A stretch of 64,000 nucleotides of DNA from Cytophagaceae bacterium (GCA_027488865.1 JAIYAU010000020.1:17975-81974); one strand, 5' to 3'. Positions 1 to 10,064 are shown, counted from the stretch's first letter. Made by a program: numbers and translations. Notes: generated from the sequence alone by a model not told the origin.

Positions 1-65
1 TGTGTGTTGTCTAACCATTCAATTACGTCAATAAATTCTCCTTTGAGTTTGTCAAAAAGTCCCAT
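1..65 (-). CDS. Partial gene: N-terminus of an SPFH/band-7-like protein
   Basis: Reading leftward from an ATG at position 65, 21 codons give MGLFDKLKGEFIDVIEWLD followed by N-T, and the frame runs off the window edge without a stop. A short MGLFDKLKGEF-IDVIEW start is typical of small SPFH-domain (virion-core-like, YdjI-type) proteins, which are soluble band-7 proteins of poorly known function. Only the first 21 residues are visible, so the family call rests on resemblance of this N-terminus alone. The gene is divergent from the sensor gene starting at 326. Confidence 0.45.
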   Translation of the reverse strand, partial: MGLFDKLKGEFIDVIEWLDNT

Positions 66-261
66 AATTTGAGTTGTAAAATTTATTCAATAAAATAGTT
101 TTAAAAGAATGCCTACTGTTCAAACGCTTTTTTAAAAATTAATTATAAAAAAGATTATTGTACCCAAAAATACGGCTCATGTAAGAAAAGGTTTTAAAAT
201 TGAGCAAATAATAATGTAAAATATTCCTTTGATGTTGTAATAAATATTTATAAATAAAATA

Positions 262-294
262 TTTGACTATTAAATAAAAATAATCGTACTTTTA
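262..294 (+). promoter_or_regulatory. Candidate promoter for the GAF sensor gene
   Basis: TTTG at 262-265, a 21-base spacer, then TACTTTTA at 287-294. This fits the Bacteroidota -33/-7 pattern (TTG, TAnnTTTG) except for the last base. The start codon follows about 30 bases downstream. Prediction from motif only. Confidence 0.3.
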
Positions 295-325
295 TTATAA
301 CAAAATATCGACTAATTGGTATCGA

Positions 326-2167
326 ATGAAGATGTGGAATAAAATTTTGAATTTTGGAATAAAAGATAATTTATCCCAATTAGATAAATCAAGGATTAGT
401 TATATCAATCAAGTATCATTTTTTTGTTTGCCTTTACTTGTAATATTACTATTAAAATATCTCATTATTGATCACAATTTTGGTTCTGCTTATTTATTAA
501 TCATCAGTTTGGGTATTATTTCGTTAGCTATGAGTTTTATTCGATTAAAGCTATATAGTTTAAGCTATATAACATCCATGTTTTTCCCAGTGATTTTGCT
601 TTTATTTTCACCCAACTTTTATCGTCAATTTAGCATACAAGAAACCATATCAGCATCCATTATAATTAGTGCTTTGTCTACGGCACCTTTAATGTTTTTT
701 GATTTTAAAAAGGAAAAAATTTTATACATTATTAGTGTTGTCATTTTTATTAGTTTACTTTTTTATACTGAAGAAATATTTCAGTTGCAAGTAAAAACGC
801 CACTTGCGGTAAACACCCTCATACTTGACTATTTTGAATTTAAATTTGCAAAATTATTTGTAAGTGTTTTTTCAATATCCATAATGATGTATTTTAAAAA
901 AGCCAATGGGCTTGCGCAACAAGAAACTTTAGAAGCCAACAGGCTGCTATTTGAAAAAAACGAAGAGATTTTAACACAAACTGAAGAACTGACAGAATAT
1001 TCGGCTAAACTTTCAGATTCTTACAATGAAATCTCCCTCAAAAATGAAGAATTGAATAGATTTAACGATAGTATTACTAAAAATCAGGTAGAATTATTAA
1101 GAATCAATAATCGATTAAAATCAACAGAAGAGGTTTTGACGAAGGCCTATTTTCAAATAAAGGAGAAAGAGAGAAAAATAGAAGATCAGAACAGGGAACT
1201 TATTGCCACAAAAGAAGAAATTTTATCACAAAAAGAACAAATTGAAGTTCAGCAACAAGCAATTTTAGCTAAAAACAGGACAATTAATAATTATACTTTT
1301 CACTTGGTGAATTTAGCAAAAAGCAAAAATATTCAAACTGGTTTATTGGAGGAGGCTTTGTCAGAAATCGTTCGTATTTGTACTGAAATTATGAATGTTT
1401 CAATGTGTTCTATTTGGGAATATGGTGTGGATGAACGAAGTATCACTAGCATAGCAGTTTTTGATAAGAACCATGGGAAAATAGAAGTAGCATTTAAATT
1501 TTTTGATAGCCAGGTGCCAAAATATTTTGAGGAAATTCTTAAAGAACAAATTATAGTAGCTGAGGATGCACGACAACACCCAGCGACCATGGAATTTAAT
1601 GATAATTACCTTATTCCAAACAATATATATTCCATGCTCGATTTACCTTATTTTGTAGATGGGAAGTTCAAAGGAATAATTTGTTGCGAGGTAAAAGATG
1701 AAATCAGAATTTTCTCTCCAGAGGATATTGCTTTTGTAAGTTCAATAGTTGAAATTATTTCGATTGCAATCAAGTCCAATCAACGTATGTTAGATGAAGA
1801 AAGAATAAAGAGACAGCAGGAGGAAATTAAAATTAAGAATGATATACTTATAAATCAACAAAGAGAAATTCAGCTAATCAATGATCATTTAGAGGAACGC
1901 GTCAAAGAAAGAACGTTATCCTTAGAGCAACAAAATAAATACCTGGCTGAATATGCATTTATTAATTCTCACTTGCTAAGAGGCCCACTAGCTCGAATTA
2001 TGGGTCTAATTAATATCATGGAGAAAGAAAGCACAGACAATGCTGAATTAAATTTAATTTGCAAACATTTAAAAACCTCTACTAGTGAGCTTGATGAGGT
2101 AGTTGGAAAAATTAATTCTAATCTTAATTCAGGAAAACACTTTGATAGAGAGATGATAAAAAAATAA
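326..2167 (+). CDS. Membrane GAF-domain sensor with HisKA-like end and no ATPase domain
   Basis: 613 residues. Residues about 28-190 hold five or six hydrophobic segments. Residues about 200-320 are a Glu/Lys/Gln-rich coiled coil, about 335-485 look like a GAF domain, then comes a second coiled coil. The C-terminus (about 540-600) resembles the dimerisation helix of histidine kinases, with NSHLLRGPLARI placing the candidate phospho-acceptor at His549. The protein stops there: no N, G1 or G2 box of a HATPase domain follows, and none can be read downstream of the stop. It therefore cannot autophosphorylate alone. It may accept phosphate from, or dimerise with, another kinase, or signal by another route. 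The second ATG, two codons later, is an equally possible start. Confidence 0.75.
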   Translation: MKMWNKILNFGIKDNLSQLDKSRISYINQVSFFCLPLLVILLLKYLIIDHNFGSAYLLIISLGIISLAMSFIRLKLYSLSYITSMFFPVILLLFSPNFYRQFSIQETISASIIISALSTAPLMFFDFKKEKILYIISVVIFISLLFYTEEIFQLQVKTPLAVNTLILDYFEFKFAKLFVSVFSISIMMYFKKANGLAQQETLEANRLLFEKNEEILTQTEELTEYSAKLSDSYNEISLKNEELNRFNDSITKNQVELLRINNRLKSTEEVLTKAYFQIKEKERKIEDQNRELIATKEEILSQKEQIEVQQQAILAKNRTINNYTFHLVNLAKSKNIQTGLLEEALSEIVRICTEIMNVSMCSIWEYGVDERSITSIAVFDKNHGKIEVAFKFFDSQVPKYFEEILKEQIIVAEDARQHPATMEFNDNYLIPNNIYSMLDLPYFVDGKFKGIICCEVKDEIRIFSPEDIAFVSSIVEIISIAIKSNQRMLDEERIKRQQEEIKIKNDILINQQREIQLINDHLEERVKERTLSLEQQNKYLAEYAFINSHLLRGPLARIMGLINIMEKESTDNAELNLICKHLKTSTSELDEVVGKINSNLNSGKHFDREMIKK

Positions 2168-2399
2168 AGTGGAAGGGATTTAAACAATTCCATATAAAAT
2201 CCCAAATAAACTGGAGTGACCCAAACCCCTTTTTATTTTACAAAACTTTCTGATTCATAGATTTATACAGTTTATCTTTTCAATATGTATAAATAATAAA
2301 TTCAAAATTTAAATTTCATAAATGTTAAACCTATAAATTATTTAAAAATTTAGATTTGGTTTATTTCTATATTAATAAATGGAACACTAGAATTTTTAT

Positions 2400-3416
2400 T
2401 TACTGTGCAGTATAAATGGCTTTATTCGTGATACTTTTGCCGTTTGCGGTGAGTCTAAAGAAATAATGTCCTGCATTAAGATTACTTTTGGCAGATGACC
2501 AAGTAATTTCTTGTTTTCCTGATGAGAAAAAATCGTTGATGATTTCGGCTTTTTTCACCCCTAATATATCAAATACTTCTAACTTTACATGGCTAGTTTC
2601 TACTAGGTTAAAAGTTAACTTTACCATTTCGCTGAATGGATTTGGAGAAATTTGAAAATCAAAGTTGTTGTCATTGCTTTTATCTAAATTGTTAACCCTT
2701 AAGGCCAATGGGTTTGAAAATATGGAGGTACATTCATTTCTACTTTCCACCATATATTCACCAGGTGCAATAATTTCAATTTTATCACCTGTTGCATTTA
2801 TTACATTTCCATTAAAATACCATACATTATTTTTATTGATAGTAGATTTGATTACACCATTTTCTACTAGGAGCTTTGGCTGGGTAATTGAAAATCCACC
2901 ATCTAGCGGAATGGGTGGGGTGGCGTCTATGCCAAATTTAGTAGTGATGTATTCAATCGAATAAGGTGTGGCTATTATTTGAGTGCTGCTACCAGCATCT
3001 GTTAACACTGTCAAACTATTTTGTTCACATTTGTTTTTGATAGGTACAAAAACGGTAGCTAACAATGTATCTTGATTAAGAATTGTTGGAACTACCGTGG
3101 TTTGATGGTTTAAACGAACATACAAACCTATCATTTCTTCTGCAATACCAATTTCGAGTGGTAAATAGGCATTGCCTAAACTTAGATTTGGTACCAGTAC
3201 TGCTTTATCTACCTCTAGGTCATTACCATTTATTTTAACTACAAAATCAGATGAACCTAGGGCGAGTGCATTTGAATTATTTAAAGATTTGATATAGTAC
3301 AAAAGGCGTAAGGTATCTCTTTCTACCAATTGATTTACGGATAACCTAAAGGTTGCTTGAGCAAAAAGAAATAAGCTGCTAAACAATAGTACTAATGCAA
3401 AATAATATTTTTTCAT
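2400..3416 (-). CDS. Secreted protein with type IX secretion C-terminal sorting domain
   Basis: 338 residues. A signal peptide ends near LFLFAQA. The last ~80 residues form a type A sorting domain: ISPNPFSEMVKLTF, then LEVFDILGVKKAEI and a closing GHYFFRLTANGKSITNKAI. This domain directs export through the type IX system and is usually cleaved at the cell surface. The middle part (about 25-250) has no domain I recognise; residues near 190-240 (NNVWYFNG, GEYMVESRNECTS) resemble the Ig-like repeats seen before such sorting domains. It follows the 580-residue secreted gene with only two bases between stop and start, so the two are probably co-transcribed. Confidence 0.8.
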   Translation of the reverse strand: MKKYYFALVLLFSSLFLFAQATFRLSVNQLVERDTLRLLYYIKSLNNSNALALGSSDFVVKINGNDLEVDKAVLVPNLSLGNAYLPLEIGIAEEMIGLYVRLNHQTTVVPTILNQDTLLATVFVPIKNKCEQNSLTVLTDAGSSTQIIATPYSIEYITTKFGIDATPPIPLDGGFSITQPKLLVENGVIKSTINKNNVWYFNGNVINATGDKIEIIAPGEYMVESRNECTSIFSNPLALRVNNLDKSNDNNFDFQISPNPFSEMVKLTFNLVETSHVKLEVFDILGVKKAEIINDFFSSGKQEITWSSAKSNLNAGHYFFRLTANGKSITNKAIYTAQ

Positions 3417-3418
3417 AG

Positions 3419-5161
3419 TTAAGGTTTTATGGTTGAATAGTACAACTTATTATTATGGTCTGCTACTAGATCATAATCTGCCGCATCTACCTTGCCATCA
3501 AGGTTTAGATCGGCTTTGTGATATCCATTTCCTAGATTATATGTTGGATTTTTTGATAATTTACTCACAAGATATAAATCTAAGGCATTTATTTCTGCCT
3601 GATTTTTAACAGGAAACGCATCACCAGCGTACATGGCAGCTTGGCCAAATTTGGTTATTGCACCACCACCATAAATATTACTTAACTTGGTAAAATCAAG
3701 ACTCACTAAAGTATTTGATATTGTGACCGGATTTACAAACTGAATTGGTAAATGATTACGATGTGCAATTAAAACATTGTAGCTTCCAGACGCTGAATTT
3801 GGAAAACTTACAAAGTTATTAATGCCAGTAGCAAAATCTTTAACTGTGCCATCATTTAATAACCAGGCATTTACCGAATCAATTTTATTGGAGGCGTATA
3901 AATATATTGTTATAACGTCAATGGCATTGGAAGGCACCGTATAACCCTGTAACATACTTAATTGTTTGGTACCACTAAACTCGTAAATGTTTTTTAATAC
4001 CAAAATATTAAAGCCTGACATGGCGGTACTAGAAACAAGAGGGCCTTCTAGAAAGACTTTAGCTTCAAGTTTATTATTATATGCAGATCCTAAAGAGAAG
4101 AAGTCTTTTGAAGGTTTAAATTCACTCACTACAAAATTATTGCCAAACTTAGAATTTCCTATTGATTCAAACTTACCAAAGTAATTATCAGCTTGGGCTA
4201 CCACAAGGGTATCGGCACTTGTAACAGCTCCAAAATCTTCTATTCCACTATATCCAAACTTGATATTTGCTACTGAAATACTTGGATCGCTAGTTTTGAC
4301 ATGCCAACGCCTATTACTATTCATTTTTCTAATGCCTTTATCAAAACTAATTGGGGCAATAGAATCTAAGGTTCTTGCGAAATAAAAAGGATATTTTTTT
4401 GTGGTGGGTATTGAAGAAATACCACGCAATGTAATTGGTCGGTATCTGTTGGAAATCACAGAAGTAGCATATGTTGTATCACCTATAGGGAAAAATAAAG
4501 AATCGTTTGTTGGATTTTTTTCTCGATAAAGTCTGCCAATTACAAAAGAATTAGGACTCCCACCAGTTATGCTTGCAGTGCTGTCAATGTAAAGTGAGTC
4601 ACTAATTAAATTTAGAACAGCTAAGGTGCCGTTTTCTAGTACAAACTGCTTTAAGACCCGCACAGAGGTTTTAAGGTATTTTTTTGATGTACCTTGAATA
4701 ACAAGATTATTAATTGATTTGGAGGAATGTTTGGAAATTGTTTGTTTGGTGGGAGCATCACCTTTAAGAATTACGGTATTGCTAAGCGAACCTACTGCTG
4801 TGAAGTTGTTAGAATTGTTTGTAAAAGTATTACCAATTATTAATGAGTCATTATAAAAGGTTTTTAACAAATTATTAACAAAATTTTGGGCAATTACTGT
4901 GCCTTCATTTATTACAATACCGTTATTTGTAAAATTTTGGGTGATTAATTGACCCTTACTTGATAAGGTACCGTTGTTAGTAAAATTTTGGGTAAAAACT
5001 GTACCTTCATTTATTATTTTTCGGTTATTTGTAAATGTACCATTAACTTTTATCACTACGCCATTTTCAAAACTAATAGAATCGCTGTTGGCATAAAAAG
5101 CTGTTTGACCTGTGGCTGTCAACGCTAGTGTAACAAATATCAAAACTATTAGTTTTTTCAT
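3419..5161 (-). CDS. Secreted repeat protein with dockerin-like calcium motif
   Basis: 580 residues, signal peptide ending near ALTATGQ. The N-terminal region has an exact 17-residue period: FTNN/FVNN-type units begin at about residues 41, 58, 75 and 92 (QNFTNNGTLSSKG pattern), followed by a long beta-rich region. The C-terminus has a dockerin-like calcium loop (KADLNLDGKVDAADYDLV). No sorting domain is visible at its own end, unlike the gene downstream. A surface or extracellular structural role is likely, possibly with the neighbour as partner. The family is not recognised. Confidence 0.7.
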   Translation of the reverse strand: MKKLIVLIFVTLALTATGQTAFYANSDSISFENGVVIKVNGTFTNNRKIINEGTVFTQNFTNNGTLSSKGQLITQNFTNNGIVINEGTVIAQNFVNNLLKTFYNDSLIIGNTFTNNSNNFTAVGSLSNTVILKGDAPTKQTISKHSSKSINNLVIQGTSKKYLKTSVRVLKQFVLENGTLAVLNLISDSLYIDSTASITGGSPNSFVIGRLYREKNPTNDSLFFPIGDTTYATSVISNRYRPITLRGISSIPTTKKYPFYFARTLDSIAPISFDKGIRKMNSNRRWHVKTSDPSISVANIKFGYSGIEDFGAVTSADTLVVAQADNYFGKFESIGNSKFGNNFVVSEFKPSKDFFSLGSAYNNKLEAKVFLEGPLVSSTAMSGFNILVLKNIYEFSGTKQLSMLQGYTVPSNAIDVITIYLYASNKIDSVNAWLLNDGTVKDFATGINNFVSFPNSASGSYNVLIAHRNHLPIQFVNPVTISNTLVSLDFTKLSNIYGGGAITKFGQAAMYAGDAFPVKNQAEINALDLYLVSKLSKNPTYNLGNGYHKADLNLDGKVDAADYDLVADHNNKLYYSTIKP

Positions 5162-5258
5162 AAAGTTGATTGCGGTATATTCTAAACAAGTTCTACAGCC
5201 TAATCGCTTTAACTTATACGAATTGAACAGGTTAAAGTTTTTGAACTACCTCCTTAGC

Positions 5259-5663
5259 TTATTTAAATTTAAAAGTAATGTCCTGTTTCACATCAGGATG
5301 TAGACTTAATGCCACAGGACAAGTATGTGCTGCATTAATAAGCTTAGCTTTTTGCTCTTCTGTAATAGAAATAGGAGGAACCTCTATATCTATTTTAATT
5401 TCAGCAATTTTTCTTGGATTGCTCGACATTATTTTATTCACAGATAGTTTTGTCCCTTTTAATTCTATTTTTTCCTTTTCGGCCAATATGCCCATAATAG
5501 TGAGCATGCAACTACCTAAGGCAGAGCTTACAAGATCAGTAGGAGAGAAGGCTTCTCCTTTACCATTGTTGTCTAATGGGGCATCAGTAATTATTAAGTT
5601 GTTTGACTTTAAATGTACTGAGCTGGTTCTTAAACCTCCCAAATATTCTATTTCAGCAACCAT
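5259..5663 (-). CDS. OsmC/Ohr-family peroxide-handling protein
   Basis: 134 residues, the usual size for the family. It has the two conserved cysteines, Cys52 in ALGSCMLTIMG and Cys115 in AAHTCPVALSLHPDV. In this family they reduce organic or fatty-acid hydroperoxides in the cytoplasm as a dimer. The spacing and the HTCPV motif suit the YhfA/general OsmC subgroup better than true Ohr. It starts 16 bases after the lepA stop in the same direction, so it is probably translated from a lepA-osmC message. Peroxidase activity is family knowledge and not shown by the sequence. Confidence 0.85.
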   Translation of the reverse strand: MVAEIEYLGGLRTSSVHLKSNNLIITDAPLDNNGKGEAFSPTDLVSSALGSCMLTIMGILAEKEKIELKGTKLSVNKIMSSNPRKIAEIKIDIEVPPISITEEQKAKLINAAHTCPVALSLHPDVKQDITFKFK

Positions 5664-5679
5664 TTATTTTTGGAAATTA

Positions 5680-7467
5680 TTAGTCAAGTTTTAACACGGC
5701 CATAAATGCCTCTTGTGGAATTTCGACATTACCAACTTGTCTCATTCGTTTTTTACCCTTTTTTTGTTTTTCGAGTAATTTTCTTTTCCTCGAAATATCT
5801 CCTCCATAACATTTGGCCAATACGTCTTTTCGCATGGCTTTTACGGTTTCTCTAGAAATAATTTTGGCACCTATTGCTGCTTGAATAGCAATTTCAAATT
5901 GTTGTCTTGGAAGCAGTTCTCTTAACTTTTCACACAATTTTTTGCCCCATTCGTAAGCCTTGTCGCGGTGCACGATTGCAGATAAAGCGTCTACTTTTTC
6001 TCCATTGAGTAAAATATCTAGTTTCACCATGGCAGATTCACGGTAACCAATTAATTCATAATCTAATGAGGCATAGCCACGAGAAATGGTTTTTAATTTA
6101 TCAAAAAAATCAAACACCATTTCTGCCATAGGCATTTCAAACAACATCTCGATTCTATCCGTGGTTAAGTAATTTTGAGTTTTTAAGATTCCCCTTTTTT
6201 CCATACAAAGGTTCATAATTCCTCCAATGTACTCTGCTTTGGTGATAATCTGAGCCTTGATAAATGGCTCTTCTATATGGCTCAATTTACTTGGATCAAG
6301 CATTTCAGAAGGTGCATTTACAATATGTTTGGTATCTTTAGTGTCAAATGCCCAAAATTGTACTGATGGTACTGTAGTTATAACTGTTTGGTCGAATTCT
6401 CGCTCCAGTCGCTCTTGAACGATTTCCATGTGTAACATCCCCAAAAAGCCACATCTAAAGCCAAAGCCAAGGGCAGCAGAAGTTTCTGGTTCCCACACGA
6501 GAGATGCATCATTGAGTTGTAATTTTTCCAATGCTTCCCTTAAATCCTCAAAATCAGAGGTTTCTACAGGATAGACACCAGCAAATACCATTGGTTTTAC
6601 ATCTTCAAATCCATGAATCGCTTCTTGCGTCGGATTGGCAGAATGTGTAATGGTATCACCCACTTTCACCTCTTTAGCTGTTTTTATGCCTGATATTAAA
6701 TAGCCAACGTCTCCGGTTCTGATTATATCGGTAGGTTCCTTTTGTAATCTTAAAATTCCAATTTCGTCGGCCGAATACTCCTTGCCAGTGGCTACAAATT
6801 TTACTTTATCACCTTTACTGATACTTCCGTTATAAATTCTAAAAATTACCTCTATTCCTCTAAATGAATTAAAAACTGAATCAAATATCAAGGCTTGTAG
6901 AGGAGCTTCAGGATTACCTTTTGGTGCCGGAATTCTTTTTACAATTGCCTCTAAAATTTTATCAACTCCAGTTCCTTCTTTACCACTGGCTGGAATGATA
7001 TCGTCTCTATCACAACCTAATAAATCTACCATCTGATCTTTGATTTCTTCAGGCATGGCTCCTGGTAAATCAATTTTATTAAGCACAGGAATAATTACCA
7101 AATCGTGTTCAAGTGCTAAATATAAATTGGAAATGGTTTGTGCTTGTATACCTTGTGCTGCATCTACTAGCAAAAGTACACCTTCACAAGCAGCAATAGA
7201 CCTTGATACTTCATAGGAAAAATCCACATGACCAGGGGTATCTATCAAGTTAAAAATATATTCTTTACCTTCAAATTGATAATTCATCTGAATTGCGTGG
7301 CTTTTTATGGTTATGCCTCTTTCACGCTCTAAATCCATATCATCGAGTACCTGCGCTTGCATTTCGCGTTTTGTAACGGTTTTAGTAAACTCTAATAGTC
7401 TATCCGCCAAGGTACTTTTGCCGTGGTCGATGTGGGCAATAATGCAAAAATTACGAATTTGATCCAT
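5680..7467 (-). CDS. lepA: Elongation factor 4 (ribosome back-translocase GTPase)
   Basis: 595 residues, the normal LepA length. GTPase motifs are intact: AHIDHGKST (residues 11-19), DTPGHVDF near 76 and NKIDLP near 130. Further along are the EF-G-like domains and the LepA-specific C-terminal domain (RHNQ-like basic end [15 protein letters not shown]). EF4 binds stalled ribosomes and moves tRNAs backward, mainly under ionic or membrane stress. It is first in a likely two-gene unit with the OsmC-family gene. The 5' leader has a short inverted repeat (TCGATT / AATCGA) near 7487-7505. Confidence 0.97.
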   Translation of the reverse strand: MDQIRNFCIIAHIDHGKSTLADRLLEFTKTVTKREMQAQVLDDMDLERERGITIKSHAIQMNYQFEGKEYIFNLIDTPGHVDFSYEVSRSIAACEGVLLLVDAAQGIQAQTISNLYLALEHDLVIIPVLNKIDLPGAMPEEIKDQMVDLLGCDRDDIIPASGKEGTGVDKILEAIVKRIPAPKGNPEAPLQALIFDSVFNSFRGIEVIFRIYNGSISKGDKVKFVATGKEYSADEIGILRLQKEPTDIIRTGDVGYLISGIKTAKEVKVGDTITHSANPTQEAIHGFEDVKPMVFAGVYPVETSDFEDLREALEKLQLNDASLVWEPETSAALGFGFRCGFLGMLHMEIVQERLEREFDQTVITTVPSVQFWAFDTKDTKHIVNAPSEMLDPSKLSHIEEPFIKAQIITKAEYIGGIMNLCMEKRGILKTQNYLTTDRIEMLFEMPMAEMVFDFFDKLKTISRGYASLDYELIGYRESAMVKLDILLNGEKVDALSAIVHRDKAYEWGKKLCEKLRELLPRQQFEIAIQAAIGAKIISRETVKAMRKDVLAKCYGGDISRKRKLLEKQKKGKKRMRQVGNVEIPQEAFMAVLKLD

Positions 7468-7829
7468 GTAATAATCTTGAGTAGAATCGATTTTTATTTA
7501 ATCGAATTACAAAATTAACAACAATATGGCTAATTATAGCATTTCTTGCCTTTTTATATGGTTAAAATTCTTAACGATTTCAAAATAAAAGTTAGTATAA
7601 AACTGGCTCAGATAAAATTCATCAAACTCGTTTAAATAATTTGAGCATTATACATTAAACTGAAGTATACTGGATTAAAAAAAATTTGAAAATCATTTAA
7701 AACAGGCTAAAGATTAAAATTCTTCCTTATAATTTTTAGTTCTTAAAGGGTATATTGATTAGTTTGCAATCGGATTTTAGTTTGAATCATCATTTTGTGA
7801 GTTTATAAATAATTGTTAATTAGGAAATA
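7468..7829. other. Intergenic region between divergent lepA and an SDR-like gene
   Basis: 362 bases, very AT-rich. No open frame of useful length, tRNA or strong terminator hairpin was seen. It must hold promoters for both divergent genes, but no full TTG-N19-TAnnTTTG pair stands out. Confidence 0.5.
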
Positions 7830-8552
7830 ATGGATAATAAATTTGATTTGATCATTTTTGGTTCAACGAGTGAACTGATGCAAGCAATTGTAAAAGACCA
7901 TAAAACTTGGCTTTTAGAAAATGTTAATGAGGTAACTGTAGTACAACGATCTGATAACTTCCCTGACATATATAAAGACTTTAATCCAATAAGTATTAAA
8001 TTAGATTGTTCAAATACACAATCTTTTGGACGAGAACTAGAGATAATTGCAGCAAAATATGCTACCACCAGCCGACAAGTAAATATTTTTCCAACTTATG
8101 GACAGTTTACATTCGATTATGCTGCCAAGAACCCTGTTTTTAGATTTCAAGAAAATGGTTTTCAAATTAATCTTAATGCAAGACTTCAAATTTTGCAAGC
8201 TTTTAAAAGCAATAAGAATGCGCGATTTCATTTTTTTGGTTCATTGCTAGGAAGTTTCCCTTATTTAGGAGATTATGCAAACTCCATGTGGTACATAAAT
8301 CAACTTCCCAAAAACGCAGAATACAGAGATCTGAATTTAATAATTTACAACTTGGGAGGAATGCAAACGCGTTTTTGGGACTTTAAAAAAAGACCAGACT
8401 TTAAACCCTTTATTCACAAATCCTTACCAACCGATTTTATTGTAGAAACAGGATTTAAAAATCCAAATAATAGAGGTGTATTTACAAAGTATCCCAGTTT
8501 TATATCGAGAATTGCTACTTGGCTCGGAAGAAGGGGAGTAAGACCGTTTTAA
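7830..8552 (+). CDS. Short-chain dehydrogenase-like protein with altered active site
   Basis: 240 residues. The N-terminus LIIFGSTSELMQAI is like the Rossmann glycine-rich turn of SDR proteins. FFGSLLGSFPYLGDYANSMWYINQL lies where SDRs carry Ser...Tyr-x3-Lys, and IIYNLGGMQT resembles the post-catalytic turn. The Tyr is present (DYANSMW) but the Lys four residues later is absent, so catalysis by the classical mechanism is doubtful. It stands alone between lepA (divergent) and a convergent gene. The fold is moderately supported; substrate and pathway are unknown. Confidence 0.5.
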   Translation: MDNKFDLIIFGSTSELMQAIVKDHKTWLLENVNEVTVVQRSDNFPDIYKDFNPISIKLDCSNTQSFGRELEIIAAKYATTSRQVNIFPTYGQFTFDYAAKNPVFRFQENGFQINLNARLQILQAFKSNKNARFHFFGSLLGSFPYLGDYANSMWYINQLPKNAEYRDLNLIIYNLGGMQTRFWDFKKRPDFKPFIHKSLPTDFIVETGFKNPNNRGVFTKYPSFISRIATWLGRRGVRPF

Positions 8553-8864
8553 TTTAAATTTGAAAAGGGTACCATTTAAACGACCTTGTTGGTATTATGC
8601 TCCAAAATAGTTTGTGTTTGGTACTCTAAACATTTTCTTTTTGCTACATAAGTTTTCTTTTAGATGCATAAACACTTTCTTTATAATGCATAAAGTCTTA
8701 CACTATAACGAATATTTTTTTGGAAAGCGATAAATTATGAATTTAGTATAATTATGTGAATGGCAAATCTAATTATGAAATAGAAGTTTATAGAATCGTT
8801 ATATTATGTAAATCCCTTATTTGAAGCGAAGTCTTTGTAGTGAATACAAGCATGGTTGGTTTGT
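8553..8864. repeat. Intergenic region with three imperfect ~21-bp repeats
   Basis: 312 bases between two convergent genes. From 8631 to 8693 three adjacent units of 21, 20 and 22 bases share the pattern TTTCTTTT, a few variable bases, then TRCATAA (ending at 8651, 8671 and 8693). Nothing else is recognisable. The repeat is weak and could be chance in AT-rich DNA. Confidence 0.35.
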
Positions 8865-10064
8865 TTATGTACATTGATAAACAGTCTCAATGTGGTCAAA
8901 ATTCAAATTATCCAAGTCATCTTGTCTAATCATTACATAAAATTTCCCATCCATATATTCATTAAAATTTCCTGAAAAATTTGACAATTCAGAAAAAGTG
9001 GCCCCATCAAACTCCATTAAAAGTCTCCAATCTTTACAAAGAGGTATAGTTTCCTCTATTATTTTGAATAATGTAGCTTCATCGTTAGATATATAATCTT
9101 CACTATACCATCCCTTTTTACTATTTTTTAATTCTGTTTCTAAAAGTACACATCCTTGTATTTGACAAGGATATCCCAGTAATTTTGTTGAATTTTGATT
9201 GTTATATTGTTGAAGTATAGCTTCCAAATACCAATATGAATTTCTTTCAATATCATCCATTTCATCTCCAATCCATAAAGAAGTTTCTTGTGGGGGAATA
9301 TTTATCTCTTCAATAATTCGAAAGTTCTGTTCTTTTAAGACTCCAAATTCTTCCAAATCTAATGGTAAACTAATTTTCGTTAAGCCAACTTTTTCTTTTG
9401 AATATTTAATTATAATGTCCTTAAAAGAATAGAATTCTTCATTGTTTTGTATGGAGCCAAAAAAATATAATACACCTTCTGCTTCTAATTCTTTTGTAGT
9501 TTGGGTAAATTGATTGAATTCTTTTAAATCAATTTGTCCAATAAAAATTGTAGAGTGACCATTAGCATTGGGATAAGAAAAGTCACTAGGAGCCAATGGT
9601 ACACCTCCAAATTTTGATAAACTAGAGATATTTTCTGGTTCATCGGGTAAAATCTTTTTAGCTAGTTTAATATTTGAATTAATAAAATCTATTACCCTTC
9701 CCTTACCAAGTAACTCAACAATTGATGAATAATATCTAATTTTTGATTCAAAGTTGGTGGTTTGATATTGTTCTAATGACATCCCACAAAAGGCGGTCTT
9801 ATCTTCTTCTTCTATATGTTTCAATATTCTATCTTTCCACATCCATTCCATTTCAGGAAAACCAATTTTTAGTTCATAAAGATTATTCGTTGGAATTTTT
9901 TTAACCTCCTTTATCGGATAAGAAAAGACCCTAAAAAAATCTTGTTTCAAAAAAATTAAGTCATCTATATTAATTACCCCTTCAATAATTTCGACTGTTA
10001 AGGTAAGAATTTCCTTTTCTTCTTCTTGTTGCCCGTTATGGATTAAAATTAATGCTGTTTTCAT
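8865..10064 (-). CDS. YwqG-like (DUF1963) protein with an extra N-terminal region
   Basis: 399 residues, no signal peptide. Residues about 145-399 resemble the YwqG/DUF1963 family: SKFGGVPLAPSDFSYP, a FIGQIDLKEF strand, LLGYPCQIQG and a closing WRLLMEFDG...FYVMIRQDDL. The first ~140 residues (starting MKTALILIHNGQQEEEKE) are not recognised. The function of this family is unknown; it occurs in many bacteria, sometimes among toxin-immunity loci, but no toxin is visible here. Monocistronic, with about 70 bases to the next gene upstream. Confidence 0.65.
   Translation of the reverse strand: MKTALILIHNGQQEEEKEILTLTVEIIEGVINIDDLIFLKQDFFRVFSYPIKEVKKIPTNNLYELKIGFPEMEWMWKDRILKHIEEEDKTAFCGMSLEQYQTTNFESKIRYYSSIVELLGKGRVIDFINSNIKLAKKILPDEPENISSLSKFGGVPLAPSDFSYPNANGHSTIFIGQIDLKEFNQFTQTTKELEAEGVLYFFGSIQNNEEFYSFKDIIIKYSKEKVGLTKISLPLDLEEFGVLKEQNFRIIEEINIPPQETSLWIGDEMDDIERNSYWYLEAILQQYNNQNSTKLLGYPCQIQGCVLLETELKNSKKGWYSEDYISNDEATLFKIIEETIPLCKDWRLLMEFDGATFSELSNFSGNFNEYMDGKFYVMIRQDDLDNLNFDHIETVYQCT

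Noticed and set aside
5278..5694. A 138-codon frame on the plus strand opposite the OsmC-family gene
   Set aside because: Entirely antisense to a gene with clear family motifs; no domain, signal or start context of its own.
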